Assembly (NCBI RefSeq): GCF_036226605.1
Contig: NZ_CP109000.1
Coordinates: forward strand, 558,001-622,000
Direction of reading: 5' to 3'
DNA: 64,000 nt
DNA from: Streptomyces sp. NBC_00704
Lineage (GTDB): Bacteria > Actinomycetota > Actinomycetes > Streptomycetales > Streptomycetaceae
Part shown: piece by piece, positions 63,271 through 64,000 of the stretch
Position numbering within the stretch: position 1 is the first letter of the stretch
Layout: every line of letters starts with the position of its first letter
The notes under the pieces: generated by a model
Databases searched by the model: none
Told to the model about the DNA's origin: nothing
The model's input: the letters and a program-made list of their open reading frames with translations, nothing else
Program-made: the position numbers and the translations under genes

Positions 63271-64000
63271 TCAGCCGTCCTGGTCGTCCTGGCCGGCGCT
63301 TTCGCCGTCGTCGGCGGCCCGGTCCGCGTGCGTCCCGGCGTCCTCCGTGGCGCCGGCCCGCGTCCAGGCCTCGCCGTCCGTCCCCTCCGGGGTCTCCGGG
63401 GGCTCCTGGGCCTCCGGTTCCGTGTTCGGCGCCCAGTCGTCGTCGGCGTCCTCCCGCGGGGTCGCGGCGGCGCTCGTCGCCGGGGACGAAGACGGGGACG
63501 GAGACGACGACGGGGACGGGGACGGGGAAGCGGGCGGCTGGGGGACCGGGGGCCGGCCGGTCCCCGGCCCCTGCGCGAACGCCCGCGCCAGCCGCTCCCC
63601 CACCGCCACGGCGGACGCGTGGCTCTCGATGGGCGTCGCCCGGGCGTTCCTGAACACGATGTACGTGACGCCCGAGGGCGTGCCGCCGCCGTGCGGGTCG
63701 GCGCGGATGCCGAGCGCCCGGGCGGTGGCGTAGGACGCCTCGCCGATGATCCCGCGCGGTCCGACGTCGCCGACGACCGCGTACTCGACCCGGTCCCCGT
63801 AGACGACGGCCGCCACCGATCCCCCGCCCACCCCGTGGGCACGGTGGTCCCACACGGCGCTCACGCCGGGCACCACGATGTAGGGCAGTTCCTCGGCGCT
63901 CAGGTAGCGGCCGTCGGACTGCTGGTAGGCGGTGGCGTCGGAGAACAGCGGGTCGGTGGCGCTGTTGCAGTGGGGGCCGGGGCGGCCGTCGCAGTCGATG
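63271..64000 (-). CDS. GH75 chitosanase (5' end outside window)
   Basis: The open frame enters from the right edge. Readable core: IDCDGRPGPHCNSATDPLF, SDGRYLSAEELPYIVVPG, then AAVVYGDRVEYAVVGDVGPRGIIGEASYATARALGI, which is the GH75 chitosanase signature with its acidic catalytic residues. The C-terminal 85 residues form a Ser/Pro-rich linker (SPSPSPSSSPSPSSSP) followed by a Glu/Asp-rich tail, beyond the usual catalytic domain. GH75 enzymes cut chitosan endolytically. The N-terminal signal peptide cannot be seen here. Confidence 0.88.
   Translation of the reverse strand, partial: IDCDGRPGPHCNSATDPLFSDATAYQQSDGRYLSAEELPYIVVPGVSAVWDHRAHGVGGGSVAAVVYGDRVEYAVVGDVGPRGIIGEASYATARALGIRADPHGGGTPSGVTYIVFRNARATPIESHASAVAVGERLARAFAQGPGTGRPPVPQPPASPSPSPSSSPSPSSSPATSAAATPREDADDDWAPNTEPEAQEPPETPEGTDGEAWTRAGATEDAGTHADRAADDGESAGQDDQDG

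Overview
The window is chromosomal DNA of a Streptomyces species or a very close relative. It is strongly GC-rich and carries lineage markers: a long chaplin with a sortase signal, an SsgA-like sporulation protein, SpoIIE-type PP2C phosphatases with PAS domains, an NsdA-like regulator, a DUF397 protein and SPW-repeat and GlsB-type membrane proteins. Four genes carry a rare in-frame TTA leucine codon, read by the bldA tRNA. I found no rRNA, tRNA, CRISPR array, insertion sequence or phage gene. I could not run database searches; family calls rest on reading motifs.

Layout. 1-1.2 kb: a sulfur-scavenging end (C-terminus of an acyl-CoA-dehydrogenase-like flavoenzyme, an SsuE-type flavin reductase and a 27-codon leader peptide of the cysteine-attenuation type). 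1.5-4.7 kb: MarR regulator, MMPL exporter and a 55-aa protein, with a nested palindromic operator. 4.9-12.6 kb: an atypical SDR-DUF2867 protein, a LysR/DJ-1 divergent pair, a B12-binding MerR regulator (LitR/CarH type), membrane proteins, an acetyltransferase and a chaplin. 12.9-26 kb: secreted peptidase, hydrolase, baeRF protein, Gfo/Idh dehydrogenase, SsgA-like protein, PP2C phosphatase, NsdA-like regulator, phosphotransferase and cell-wall amidase.

26.1-42.9 kb is the most striking region: a CoA-dependent lipid or sterol catabolic island. Two Ltp-type thiolase-fold proteins, a double DUF35 protein and an enoyl-CoA hydratase run divergently from a FadD19-like ligase. This is the gene order I remember for the C24-branched sterol side-chain module of mycobacteria. 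Three more CoA ligases, a nitronate-monooxygenase-like protein, a CrtI/PYROXD2-like oxidoreductase, an MpaB-type oxygenase and an acyl-CoA dehydrogenase follow. Two sites share a 17-bp palindrome, one site fits the KstR consensus, and a distinct palindrome precedes a paaK-type gene. No sterol-ring genes are visible.

43-64 kb: Cys-rich copper-type protein, fructosamine-kinase-like protein, class II UvrA, a PAS-PP2C-ATPase sensor phosphatase, an ATP-grasp protein, phosphoketolase with an RpiB-like isomerase, a GH115 glucuronidase behind a LacI-type palindrome, the dihydroxyacetone kinase operon dhaKLM, and a GH75 chitosanase running off the right edge. Several intergenic stretches carry short tandem repeats (8, 10, 12, 17 and 26 bp), and an 87-bp segment is duplicated upstream of dhaK.
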